From CAVQAH01 sp963784195 (lineage in GTDB: Bacteria > Acidobacteriota > Vicinamibacteria > Vicinamibacterales > 2-12-FULL-66-21), in assembly GCA_963784195.1 (NCBI GenBank), contig CAWARA010000022.1, forward strand, positions 1 to 64,000: 64,000 bases of DNA, given 5' to 3'. Below the pieces are notes generated by a model. That model was not told where the DNA came from, did not search any database, and saw only the letters and a program-made list of their open reading frames with translations. A program made the position numbers and the translations under genes. Below, piece by piece: positions 8,488 to 16,997 of the stretch (positions are counted from its first letter, which is position 1; every line of letters starts with the position of its first letter).

Positions 8488-9564
8488 GCTGCTGCAGCGC
8501 GGCGAACACATGATGACCGTGTGCAACGCTTGCAGGTACTGTGAACAGGTCCTGCCCCGTGTTCCCTGCCATGGAGGAGCGGCGAACATTCGGCAAGGCT
8601 GATCTCTTGTATCTCGCCAATCTCTGCCACAACTGCGGCGAGTGTTTGTACGCATGCCAATATGCGCCCCCGCATGAGTTCGGGATAGACCTGCCGCGAC
8701 AACTTGCGGAGCTGCGCGTCGCGTCCTACGAGGAATACTGCTGGCCGGCTTCGCTCGGTGGAGCATTCCGGCAACAGGGGCTTGCCACGGGAACCGCACT
8801 GGCTGCGGTCCTGAGTGCTGTGATGCTCGCCTCCGCCTGGTTATTCAACCCTGACGCACTCTGGCGTCCGAACCCGGGCGGCGACTTCTATTCCGTTGTG
8901 CCGCATGGCGTCATGGTCGGCCTCTTTGGCGGCGTGTCGCTCTTCGTGCTCACCGCGCTGGTTATCGGCGTTTCTCGATTCTGGCGCGCGGCGCACCACG
9001 AACCAGCAGTATCGCTGACCGCCGCGGGCCTTGCGCGCGGGCTTCGCGATGCTTTGACGCTCAGGCACCTGCATTCGAGCGGCGTGGCGTGCGCAAACGG
9101 CGAGGAGCGTCCGCTCTCCATGGCGCCGCTGGTTTCATCACGGCACGTTCTACGGTTTCCTGCTCTGTTTCGCGTCGACCTCAGTCGCGGCGGTGTACGA
9201 CGCTCTCGGATGGAGCGCGCCCTACGCATACTCCAGCCTGCCGGTAATCCTCGGGACCGCCGGCGGCATCGGTTTGCTCATCGGTCCAGCCGGCTTGATG
9301 GTGCAGCGTCGGCGCCGCGACCCGGCGCTGGCGGATCCGGCACAGAGCGGACTCGACGAGTCGTTTCTCCTGTTGCTGTTTCTCACCAGTCTGAGCGGCC
9401 TGCTGCTGCTCGTCCTCCGCGATCTCACGGCGATGGGGATTCTCCTCATCGTCCACCTCGGAATCGTCATGGCCCTGTTTGTGACGCTCCCGTATGGGAA
9501 GTTCGTGCATGGCCTCTACCGGCTGGCTGCGCTGATCAAGTACAACCTGACGACTCGGGGTTGA
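8477..9564 (+). CDS. tcuB: TcuB-like Fe-S/cytochrome membrane oxidase for tricarballylate (two apparent frameshifts)
   Basis: Reading from ATG 8477 (MRIELLQRGEHMM) gives the first cysteine cluster VCNACRYCEQ. The frame then breaks at the G near 8549, and the next frame continues CPVFPAMEERRTF and LANLCHNCGECLYACQYAPP, the second Fe-S motif. Membrane helices follow. A second break near 9112-9128 moves to a third frame reading RRWFHHGTFYGFLLCFASTSVAAVY and on to the stop at 9562-9564. Together the pieces give a full-length TcuB of about 360 residues, with two 4Fe-4S motifs and a CitB-type membrane domain. It passes electrons from TcuA to the quinone pool. The first break is explained by a single extra base, so sequence error is more likely than loss of function. 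Confidence 0.8.
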
Positions 9565-9574
9565 ATCGAATGAG

Positions 9575-9618
9575 GGCGGTTCTATCGATCGCTGATCGGC
9601 TGAATGGCCTTCAGCACC
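9575..9618. repeat. Left copy of 44-bp direct repeat flanking the lanthipeptide cassette
   Basis: This stretch matches 13823-13866 in 43 of 44 positions, with 37 in a row identical (9582-9618). The right copy is the 3' end of the serine hydrolase gene: it encodes, on the minus strand, the final AIQPISDR and the TAG stop. The left copy therefore carries a detached gene end with no gene attached. It begins 10 nt after the tcuB stop. Such gene-end duplications are typical of attachment or target sites of inserted elements. Confidence 0.85.
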
Positions 9619-9951
9619 CGGAGCCGACTATGCACGTAGCCTGCTCTGTTTAACGAGGCCTGCGGGCCGTCGAAGCGGGCGCGTTCGATCCGGCGTCTCG
9701 ACTTCTGTGGCCATGACTGCAGCGGATGCACGACTCGCCGCACTTGACTGCGGTGTCTAGAACGTGCGTGATGTCGATGAGCATCTCATCGACTACCTTC
9801 GACGCAACCAACGCGACGTCTTGCTGCCAAGAGCGCGGCATTCACGATTGACCAGCCAGCCGCAGCCTTCAGCGGCACAGGGGCACGCAGGTCCTTATAG
9901 CGCTCCGCCGGATTCGGGCAGGCGATGCGGGGTACGAAGCGCGCCGGCCTT
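9619..9951. other. Non-coding stretch between left repeat and LanM gene
   Basis: About 330 nt with no convincing gene, no strong terminator and no ribosome site. Short open frames here have no recognisable composition. It is the distal end of the lanthipeptide cassette, downstream of the leftward LanM gene. I see nothing further in it. Confidence 0.5.
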
Positions 9952-12900
9952 TCAGACCGGGACCGGAGGCGCCAGGACCAGCACCGACGGAATGCGCTCC
10001 GGGTGGGTCATCCGCAGCAGACCGTACCCGAGGCCGGCCAGCCCCACCATCAGCCCGGGCGGCGCAAGGGACGTCTCGCTGCTGCAGAGACATCCCCGTG
10101 CCGCGATCCCCGCGAGCGTCTCCGTTGCCAGCGCCTTTCCGTATTCGTCCCACCACGACGCGTCGACCCGCTGGGCGGCGTGGAGCAGGATGTCCAGATT
10201 GCCCAGGTCGCCGTGACAGAGACAGTGGTTCAGCCCGAAGTCCGATCCTGCGGTCGTCTGGAGCGCAATCCGGATCTCCTCCCGCGTGTCGCGATCGTCG
10301 ATGAACGCGAGGCTGTCGATGCGCGCGAGCCCGATCCCCGGCGCTCCGTGGCACCAGGCCAACTCGCACCGGCGAGCGGACTCCCGCCCGGGCCACACGC
10401 GGTAGTCCGGCCAGTTCCGATCCTCCGCCACGAACGTGCTCCGCTCGTAGGCGATGGCCGATTCAGCCGCGCGCCGAAAACGGGCATCACCGCTCCACGC
10501 GGCGAGCTTCAGCAACGCCCACGCGATTCCTGCAGCACCGTGGGAGAACCCGGTCAGCGGCTGGCTTGCAGCGACCTCCGTCACCCAGCCACCGCCTTGC
10601 GGTTGCGGCTGCTGCTGGTGCACGAGCCGATCGCCGCACAGCACCGCGGCCTGCAGGAGGTCGTCGCTCGGATCGATCCGGTTCAGGACGTCGAGCGCGG
10701 CGATGGCGCCTGCCGAACCCCCGACCACGTCGAGCGCACGATCGACTTCGACCAGGCGCGGTACGTCCGCTGCCAGGGCGCGTGCTTCGTCGACGAGCGC
10801 CGCGTCCTCCCACAGCACCGCCAGATGTGCCAGCGTGTAAACGAGAGCCCCGACGCCCGAGAAGCCGCCCAGGCTCGTGACCGGCAGGCCGACCGTGCGG
10901 CGTCCGAGATCGAGATGGCGGCGGATGAGCACGACGACCTTCCGCGCCATCCGTTCGTAGGAGCGGTCGCCGGTCACCGACGCCAGGTAGGCGAGGAACA
11001 GCGCGCATCCCGGCAGCCCGTTGTACAACGTCAGGTCCAGCGGCTGTGGCGAGGTCGACCGCCCGCCGGGTCCGATGGGCGTAGTCCCAAGCCAGCTCGC
11101 GCAATGCTCGTTCTCCAACGCGTCCCGGCACAGCATGTCTCCGACGGCCCGTGCACAGTCAATCGGCTCCGGGCTCGGAGTGGTCAGCCCCAACGCCCGA
11201 GGTCGGACTGATGCCTGCTGCAGCGTGGTTCCACCCTGGGATGCAATGGCGATGCGGATGAACGCTTCCTGTCGGGCCAAATCGTCAGGCCCTAGACGGT
11301 TCAGCCCCTCCCGAACCAAGGTCAGCGGCGACTGCCCGAGCACCTCCGGAATTCGTTCACCCGCACTGGTCCACAGGTCTCGGGACCGGGGACGGGACGT
11401 GAACACGGGAACATCGCCGCGCCGGAGATCCTCCGCCTCAGCCGCAATGAGTCGGGCGAGGTACTCCTGCCGCGGGACGTCCAGCCACAGCCAGTCGAGC
11501 AGCTGATCGCGGTCGATGGCATTTCTGAGCCGGTCGGGATGCCGGCAGAAGCGAAGTAGTTCGGCGTAGGCGGCGGTTGATCTCGCGACGAAGCGTACCT
11601 CGTCGTCGCCGAACCGCTCGAGCCATCCGCCGGGAGCGGTGAACTCGTCCCGACGGGCGGCGATCAGCTCGTATGCCTGCCGAAACCCCTGCACGAACGG
11701 CTCGACGAACTCCCGCGGATCGACTTCCTGCCCATCGAGCGCCGGACAACTTCGCGCCACGATCCTTGGCGCCGCCGCCTGGCTGGCCAGGCGCATCTCG
11801 TCGGTCCCCGCTTTCTCCCAGGACGTCGTCCTTCCGAAGGGAAACAACTGGCCGCTCCTGGCGCCGAAACCGCTCATGTCGACGCTCTCGTCCGCGCCGG
11901 ACGCGTGAGGAAGGAGCATCACCGGCATCACCGACGTCTGGAACGCCGCGATGGCCGGATCGTCGCGTTCGACCGTCGCCGGGCTGTGAAAGAGGGTCTC
12001 GAGGTCCACCGGCACCGGGAACTCGCCGAATGCGATGAGATTCTCGAAGTGCATGTCCCTCGCCCTCAGGGCGTAGAAGACCGCGAGGTAGCCTCCAAGC
12101 CTCCGGTAGAAGCGCTCGACCCCGGCGCGGTCGGCGCACGGCCGATGGGCGACGAACTCCGACCACCCGTAGTCGCCCCGGTCGATCACCGTGGGAACGT
12201 AAAACGGCGTCTCGAAGCCCGCGCGATTCATCCAGGCGAGGAGCTCTCCGAAATGCGCGTCGATCGATTGGCTGCGCGGCTTGTAGACCAGCGTGAAGCC
12301 GTTGGAGAATCTGAGGATAGCCACCGTTCGCCCACGCCGATGGGCGTCGCCCGCTCCCTCGACCGAAACCAGCCTGCCCGGGTCCGCACCACCGCTCAGA
12401 CGGGTTCGTATCGGCCCCCAATCCTGAACCAGCCGCTGCAACAGCTCGAGGCTAAAGTCCACCCAGTCCATGGTGATGCCGTGGAGCGAGCGGAAGAGGA
12501 CGGAGTACTCGCAGAGGAGCGCCTGTCGGACCTCGGCGCGGCCGAGTTTCACGCAGAAGTCGCTGAACCGCTCCTCCGGAGAGCCGCCTGTCAGCGTCCC
12601 TTTGACGCGTGCGACGTTCAGCTCGAGCACCATCACGAGGGAGAGCGCCTCGGTGACCGCCCCGATCAGGCGCGGGAGGAGCATGCACTCGACGGTCGTC
12701 GGGTCGATTGGCGCGTCGTCGGCCGACAGTGTGGCGAGTCCCGCACGAAGCCGGCGCAGGCCTTCGCTTAGCAGCGGAGCTGCGACCAGCAGGAACCCGC
12801 GCGTGTCGCCGCCGGCGTCACGCGCGAGGTCGGGCAGGCCATCGACGGGGTGTGTGGCGGGATAGAGCGCTTCAAGATCCCCGACCCACTCGGGACGGGG

Positions 12901-13203
12901 CGCCAGCAGCGGGGCGTAGACATTCGCCGGCAACGCGAGAACGATGGCCAGATCGTCTTCGGTGAGGCGGTCCATCGCGAGCCGCCTGCCGAAGAGATCG
13001 CCCGTCGCGAACGGTTTCCGTGACTTCCACCGCCCGAGGATCACGGCTGCGCGATCGGTGTCCGATCTCGCGGCAATTGGTCTGTCTCCGGCCCGGTGGA
13101 GACAGGACGCGCGTTCGGCAAGCGACAGCGCCGAACACAGGTGCGTCGTGATCTCCCCTACCTTGATGACAGCTTCGGACCGATCGTCGAGTTGTAGCAG
13201 CAC
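9952..13203 (-). CDS. lanM: Type II lanthipeptide synthetase LanM
   Basis: About 1,060-1,083 residues, depending on the start. The N-terminal two thirds are the DUF4135-type dehydratase, with kinase-like strands (TVAILRFSNGFTLVYKPRS; RARDMHFENLIAFGEFPV). The C-terminal third is a LanC-like cyclase. Its zinc ligands are visible as WCHGAPG and CLCHGD (about Cys951, Cys996 and His997 from GTG 13203). Typical LanM length is about 1,000-1,100. LanM dehydrates Ser/Thr of the precursor and adds Cys thiols to make (methyl)lanthionine. The start is unsettled. Family-like sequence begins near SALSLAERA (about 13120), preceded by a GGGGAG site but no ATG/GTG/TTG in good register; the GTG at 13203 lies inside the precursor gene. 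Single copy, directly downstream of the precursor. Confidence 0.93.
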   Translation of the reverse strand: MLLQLDDRSEAVIKVGEITTHLCSALSLAERASCLHRAGDRPIAARSDTDRAAVILGRWKSRKPFATGDLFGRRLAMDRLTEDDLAIVLALPANVYAPLLAPRPEWVGDLEALYPATHPVDGLPDLARDAGGDTRGFLLVAAPLLSEGLRRLRAGLATLSADDAPIDPTTVECMLLPRLIGAVTEALSLVMVLELNVARVKGTLTGGSPEERFSDFCVKLGRAEVRQALLCEYSVLFRSLHGITMDWVDFSLELLQRLVQDWGPIRTRLSGGADPGRLVSVEGAGDAHRRGRTVAILRFSNGFTLVYKPRSQSIDAHFGELLAWMNRAGFETPFYVPTVIDRGDYGWSEFVAHRPCADRAGVERFYRRLGGYLAVFYALRARDMHFENLIAFGEFPVPVDLETLFHSPATVERDDPAIAAFQTSVMPVMLLPHASGADESVDMSGFGARSGQLFPFGRTTSWEKAGTDEMRLASQAAAPRIVARSCPALDGQEVDPREFVEPFVQGFRQAYELIAARRDEFTAPGGWLERFGDDEVRFVARSTAAYAELLRFCRHPDRLRNAIDRDQLLDWLWLDVPRQEYLARLIAAEAEDLRRGDVPVFTSRPRSRDLWTSAGERIPEVLGQSPLTLVREGLNRLGPDDLARQEAFIRIAIASQGGTTLQQASVRPRALGLTTPSPEPIDCARAVGDMLCRDALENEHCASWLGTTPIGPGGRSTSPQPLDLTLYNGLPGCALFLAYLASVTGDRSYERMARKVVVLIRRHLDLGRRTVGLPVTSLGGFSGVGALVYTLAHLAVLWEDAALVDEARALAADVPRLVEVDRALDVVGGSAGAIAALDVLNRIDPSDDLLQAAVLCGDRLVHQQQPQPQGGGWVTEVAASQPLTGFSHGAAGIAWALLKLAAWSGDARFRRAAESAIAYERSTFVAEDRNWPDYRVWPGRESARRCELAWCHGAPGIGLARIDSLAFIDDRDTREEIRIALQTTAGSDFGLNHCLCHGDLGNLDILLHAAQRVDASWWDEYGKALATETLAGIAARGCLCSSETSLAPPGLMVGLAGLGYGLLRMTHPERIPSVLVLAPPVPV

Positions 13204-13433
13204 TCCGGGTACTTTGTTCCACACCGGGTCGGTCCCCCGAGCGTGACCGACGAAATGGCGCCTGCCGACGCAAAGCCTGCAGAGTTCAACAGACCGCCGA
13301 CGACCTGGTCCAGTTCCTCCTCCGAGGTCGGCGCCGGTCCTGACGGATTCTGCGGCAGCATGGCCTGCTCCTCGGGCGTCAGGCTCTTCCGATACTCGGG
13401 ATCCTTCCAAGCGCGTTCGATGTCGATTGCCAT
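13158..13433 (-). CDS. lanA: Mersacidin/lichenicidin-type lanthipeptide precursor
   Basis: A 91-residue precursor. The leader (residues 1-47) begins MAIDIERAWKDPEYRKSL and has the leader pattern of the mersacidin/lichenicidin family (AWKDPEYRKSL, PEEQAMLPQNP, then an acidic EEELDQVVGG). The double-Gly at 46-47 is the expected cleavage site of a C39-type protease. The 44-residue core holds three Cys (core positions 24, 31 and 32) and eleven Ser/Thr, giving up to three (methyl)lanthionine rings, all near the C-terminal half, plus dehydrated residues before them. ATG 13433 has AAGGA 7 nt upstream and a good promoter 60 nt further up. It overlaps or abuts the LanM gene. No transporter/protease or immunity gene is seen nearby. 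Confidence 0.92.
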   Translation of the reverse strand: MAIDIERAWKDPEYRKSLTPEEQAMLPQNPSGPAPTSEEELDQVVGGLLNSAGFASAGAISSVTLGGPTRCGTKYPECCYNSTIGPKLSSR

Positions 13434-13492
13434 ACATCCATCCTTAAAAGTTTGTGTGGTCGTCGTGACCGTCCGATATCGTGGGCCCTCAC

Positions 13493-13520
13493 GTTATCGC
13501 CGCGTTCAAGGTGGTGTCAA
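13493..13520 (-). promoter_or_regulatory. Promoter of the lanA-lanM operon
   Basis: Read on the minus strand, a perfect TTGACA (13520-13515), a 16-nt spacer and GATAAC (13498-13493) sit about 60 nt before the lanA ATG. This is one of the closest matches to a housekeeping promoter in the window. The short 5' leader contains the AAGGA ribosome site. Confidence 0.55.
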
Positions 13521-13561
13521 CAATTACATGAGCGGACGATGGGGGCCGCAAGAACCTTGCC

Positions 13562-13573
13562 TGTTCCGGAACA
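13562..13573. promoter_or_regulatory. 12-bp palindrome upstream of the lan promoter
   Basis: TGTTCCGGAACA is a perfect palindrome centred about 50 bp upstream of the lanA -35 element. Position and symmetry suit an activator or repressor site, but no cognate regulator is encoded in the cassette. Confidence 0.35.
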
Positions 13574-13609
13574 AGTCGCATTCAGTGCGGTGAACCGCGT
13601 TGCCGCATT

Positions 13610-13792
13610 GTGAACCGAATCTCCCTTCTAGCCGTATCAGACGGCGGACGTGCTGCCGCAAGTGCAACAGGCAGGTTCGTGCGGAACGGCTTCGAACGCG
13701 TGGTGCTCGCGGTGGTCCCGTTGTTCTTCGCCGTGATCTTCTGGTTGTTCACTCCTCGGTATTTGACGCTGTTCAAGCGTCTGATTGAGTGA
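13610..13792 (+). CDS. Possible small single-span membrane protein
   Basis: A 60-residue frame starting at ATG 13610. Residues about 31-48 (VVLAVVPLFFAVIFWLF) form one strong hydrophobic helix, preceded by Arg/Asn and followed by TPRYLTLFKRLIE, so the topology would be N-in or N-out single-span. No clear ribosome site precedes it. It lies inside the repeat-bounded cassette, opposite in direction to lanA. Small membrane proteins sometimes give lantibiotic immunity, and this is only a guess. It could also be chance. Confidence 0.25.
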   Translation: MNRISLLAVSDGGRAAASATGRFVRNGFERVVLAVVPLFFAVIFWLFTPRYLTLFKRLIE

Positions 13793-13822
13793 AAACGAAT
13801 TCGTCGACGCATCGAACCCTCT

Positions 13823-13866
13823 GGCGGTCCTATCGATCGCTGATCGGCTGAATGGCCTTCAGCACC
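13823..13866. repeat. Right copy of 44-bp direct repeat (3' end of serine hydrolase gene)
   Basis: It matches 9575-9618 except for one C/T difference at 13829. From 13830 on it encodes the last 11 codons and TAG stop of the leftward serine hydrolase gene. The distance between the copies is 4,248 bp. Removing one copy and everything between would leave tcuB and an intact serine hydrolase convergent with a normal short spacer, which suggests the state before insertion. Confidence 0.85.
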
Positions 13867-15287
13867 TCACGCGTCAAATCCCAGCGGTCGAAACCTTGCC
13901 GGCCGTAATCGAGTCCACGCCGTACGATCACCAGATCGTGCGAGGGAACGACGATGACGAACTGGCCGCGGTTGCCGGCGGTCGAGTACGCGTCTTTCGG
14001 TACGTCGGTTCGGTTGTCCGGGACGAGCCACCAGTGACCGCCGTACTGGCTGCCACGTTGGGCGGTTGCCGGCGCCGGCGTGCGGACGAACTTGATCCAG
14101 TCCTCCGACAGCAGCCGTTGGCCCTGCCACATGCCTCCCTGGAGATAGAGCAAGCCGAACCGGGCGAGGTCGCGGGCGTTCGTGTATACCTGGCTGCTCA
14201 AAATGAAATCGCCGAACCGATCGGTGCTGACGAGTGTGTTGCGCATGCCGATGCGATCGAGCAGGGCCTTTCGCGGGAACTGCAGGTACTCCTGGTCGTT
14301 GCCGATGGCCAGTTTCATCGCGTTGACGGCGAGCAGGGTGTCGTAGTTCTCGTAATCCCAGGACGTGCCGGGCTCGCGAATCGCGCCGCGGCTCACCGCA
14401 CCGGTGACCGAGCTCGCGCCCGCCCAGTACGACATGCCTGAACCGGTCGCATACTCGAGCCCGCCGTTGTCGACCGTCTCCAGGCCGCTCGACATGTTCA
14501 GGACGTGGCGAAGCGTGATCGCGCGACGCGGGTCGCGCTCCTGTGCTGACGCACGCGGCAGCCAGTTGACGCCCAGTGGCTTGTCGAGCGCCATCTTTCC
14601 CTGATCGACGAGCATGCCGATCAGCGTGGCGGCAATGCTCTTGGCCGTCGACCACGTTCGCGTCCGCGTGGACATGTCCACGCCTGGCGCGTAGCGTTCG
14701 TGAACGATTTTTCCGTCGTGAACGACGAGGAGGCTGAGCGTCACCTGTTCTCGCGATTCGCGATTGAATGCCCAGTCCGATGCCGACTGAAGCGCTGTGG
14801 CATTCACGCCAGGGGGAAGCTGGCGGTCCTTGATCAAGTCACCATCAGGCCACGGCATCGTGGCCGGGTCGCCGGACGGCGGGGGCATCTCGAGCTTGGG
14901 CAGGCTGTCGATCGCTTCGAACGTCTGGTCGGGTGCGAGGGCGACACATCCCAGCCCTTCACGAAACGCAGAGCGCATGATCGGTGCCCCGCCAGCCTTT
15001 CCAACGGATACCGTCCGGCGGTTGCGGTCGACTTCATAATCGCCTCCGCTCGCGGTGCCCACCGGCTGACTGATGTAAGCGAGCTCCTGGGCGAAAACCT
15101 GCTCGAGCGTACGATTCGACGTGAACAGCCCGTTGCACATCATGAGCGCCTGCTGCCCGCGCTGGATCATGTCGCGTTGGAACCGCCAGTAGTCGTAGCT
15201 GTCCTTCTGCTGAACACGTGCGGTGGCGGGGGTCAGAAGGATCAACGCGAGGATTGTGATGAGGTGTATGAGGTGTTTCCTGAGCAT
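13830..15287 (-). CDS. Secreted serine hydrolase of the beta-lactamase/class C family
   Basis: A 485-residue protein with an N-terminal signal peptide (residues 1-24, hydrophobic LIHLITILALILLTP). Residues about 160-480 form a class C beta-lactamase-like fold. The SxxK catalytic pair is Ser213-Lys216 in WSTAKS, and the Tyr motif is at Tyr312 (YEN). GQFVIVVPSHDLVIVRRG near the C terminus is the last strand of the fold. A 150-residue N-terminal extension contains a possible Cys pair. Proteins of this type are mostly esterases or D-Ala-D-Ala-recognising peptidases, not antibiotic-degrading enzymes. ATG 15287 has GGAGGG upstream. Its 3' end is duplicated 4.2 kb away beside tcuB. Confidence 0.9.
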   Translation of the reverse strand: MLRKHLIHLITILALILLTPATARVQQKDSYDYWRFQRDMIQRGQQALMMCNGLFTSNRTLEQVFAQELAYISQPVGTASGGDYEVDRNRRTVSVGKAGGAPIMRSAFREGLGCVALAPDQTFEAIDSLPKLEMPPPSGDPATMPWPDGDLIKDRQLPPGVNATALQSASDWAFNRESREQVTLSLLVVHDGKIVHERYAPGVDMSTRTRTWSTAKSIAATLIGMLVDQGKMALDKPLGVNWLPRASAQERDPRRAITLRHVLNMSSGLETVDNGGLEYATGSGMSYWAGASSVTGAVSRGAIREPGTSWDYENYDTLLAVNAMKLAIGNDQEYLQFPRKALLDRIGMRNTLVSTDRFGDFILSSQVYTNARDLARFGLLYLQGGMWQGQRLLSEDWIKFVRTPAPATAQRGSQYGGHWWLVPDNRTDVPKDAYSTAGNRGQFVIVVPSHDLVIVRRGLDYGRQGFDRWDLTREVLKAIQPISDR

Positions 15288-15640
15288 TCATCCCTCCAGG
15301 TTCCGACCACGAGTTCGACGCGCGGTGGTGCGAGCGCACATGGGCGAGAAAAGCTGCGGGGAAATCCGGGGATCGCTGCGCCGATTATCGTTCCCTCCCG
15401 GCCGCTGTCAAGACACCGCACGACCGAGAAACAGCTGAGCCGTCGGCGAAAGACGGCCCGATCGAGAACTATCAACCTAACGACGCGTGGAAGTCCGTTC
15501 CTCTGCCGACTTTCGTCTCGATTCGCAGGCGGGGCGGCCTGTCAGCCCGATAGCGACAGGTTGACCGCGGCATGAAATGGCCGGTAACCCGTTGACAAGC
15601 TGGTCGTTCGGCTCCTCGTGCATAGGATTGGGTATGCCCG

Positions 15641-15717
15641 ATCACATGGCGATCCGTTTGCAACTTGCCGACGGCTGACCATGTGATACGCATTCATTCC
15701 GGCCGATATCCGGAATG
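15641..15717. promoter_or_regulatory. Nested inverted repeats in the gap before the propeller gene
   Basis: The 470-nt gap 15288-15760 holds no gene. Two dyads lie near its right end: ATCACATGG (15641-15649) with CCATGTGAT (15679-15687), and CATTCCGG (15695-15702) with CCGGAATG (15710-15717). They lie 44-120 nt before the ATG at 15761 and could be operator sites or a structured leader. The rest of the gap shows only the ribosome site of the serine hydrolase. Confidence 0.35.
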
Positions 15718-15760
15718 TGGTTGCTCGGCTCATCCAACTCAGGATTGCAAAGTTTTTCTC

Positions 15761-16949
15761 ATGATTGCTGTGGGCGACGTCAAGACGAGCGGAGCTGAAA
15801 TCGACTATTCCGCACCGGCCAGCGTGCGTGAGGCGGTGGCGGCGATTGGCCGGACCGAGGATGTCCGATTCTCTCCCAACAACCGCCGTCTCGCGGTTGC
15901 CGGTTTCAACCTGAACCGCGTGACCGTGTTCGACGTGGAGATTACGCGCGCCGCCGTGGCGCTCACCGGCGCCGTCGAGATCTCGTCGCCCGATCTGAAT
16001 CGTCCGCACGGACTGGATTTCATCGACGACGACACGCTCATCGTCGCGAATCGCACCGGGGATGCGTGCGTATTCAAGCTGCCGCCGGCCGACGGTCAGC
16101 GACGGAGCTGCGACCTCTCGCCCGTTCACGTGATGCGTGTCGCTGACTATCACCTGCTCGCGTCGCCCGGCTCCGTGCACGTCGAGAGCGGCGATCGACT
16201 GCAGAACGAAATCCTGATCTGCAACAACTCCGGAAACACCGTGACGCGCCACGTCCTTGATCGTACCTGCGGCTATTCGGTCGATCAGGGTCGCGTGCTC
16301 GTGAAGAAATGGCTCGACATTCCGGACGGCGTGAGCGTCAGCCGCGATCGCCGGTGGATGGCCGTCAGCAATCACAACACGCACAACGTGTTCATGTACG
16401 AGAACCCGGAGTCGGTGAGTCCGGATGCGAACCCGGACGGGATTCTGCGCGGCGTTTCCTGCCCGCACGGTTTGCGCTTCAGCGGCGACGGAAGCCGCAT
16501 CTTCGTTGCCGACGCCGGCGCGCCTTACATCCACGTTTACGCGAACGACGAGAATGGCTGGCGCGGCGTGCGCAGCCCGATCACCTCGTTCCGGGTCATG
16601 GATGAGGCGCAGTTCCTGCGCGGCCGTCACAATCCTCAGGAAGGAGGCCCGAAGGGCCTCGACATCGACGACGAGATGAACGTCCTGGTCGTGACGTCGG
16701 AATGCCAGCCGCTGGCGTTCTTCGACCCGGCCGCGATTCTCGAAGGTGTGGCCGTGCCGGGCAGTAGCGACCGGGGCCGGCAAACCTTGCAGATACAGGT
16801 ACGAGCTCGAGGTCGTGGGGCGTGGTTGGAAAGTCGTCCGCTGGGCCCGATCCATCACGGCCGAAGCCCGCGCAAAGGTTGCGCCTGTCGTGAAAGGCGT
16901 CCTGTCCCCGCCCCGCCGCGTGACGTCGCCCGAGCGACGCAAGAGTTAG
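15761..16949 (+). CDS. Beta-propeller (NHL/lactonase-like) protein, apparent late frameshift
   Basis: From ATG 15761 (MIAVGDVKTSGAE) the protein shows repeated propeller blades: VRFSPNNRRLAVAGFNLNRVTVFD, HGLDFIDDDTLIVANRTGD, VSVSRDRRWMAVSNHN and HGLRFSGDGSRIFVADAG. This is the pattern of 6-7-bladed propellers of the NHL or 6-phosphogluconolactonase type. There is no signal peptide. After about 340 residues the frame loses coding character. A neighbouring frame entered near 16770-16800 continues YRYELEVVGRGWKVVRWARS and stops at 16949, 48 nt before the next gene, so one single-base indel is suspected. The natural role is unknown. Confidence is good for the fold and low for the exact C terminus. 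Confidence 0.6.
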
Positions 16950-16997
16950 TCCTTTCGGTGCGGGCCGCGTATCCAGGCGCTATCATTCCACCTAGGA

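Noticed and set aside
8477..9564. tcuB as a decayed pseudogene
   Set aside because: All motifs survive once single bases are corrected, and the same type of single-base break affects many unrelated genes in the window, so sequence error is the simpler reading.
13204..13437. N-terminal extension of LanM reaching to 13437
   Set aside because: These codons are the lanA gene read out of frame; lanA has its own leader, GG site and ribosome site.
13830..15287. Beta-lactamase resistance gene
   Set aside because: The SxxK/YxN fold is shared by many esterases and peptidases; the long N-terminal extension and lack of close AmpC-type features do not support an antibiotic resistance call.
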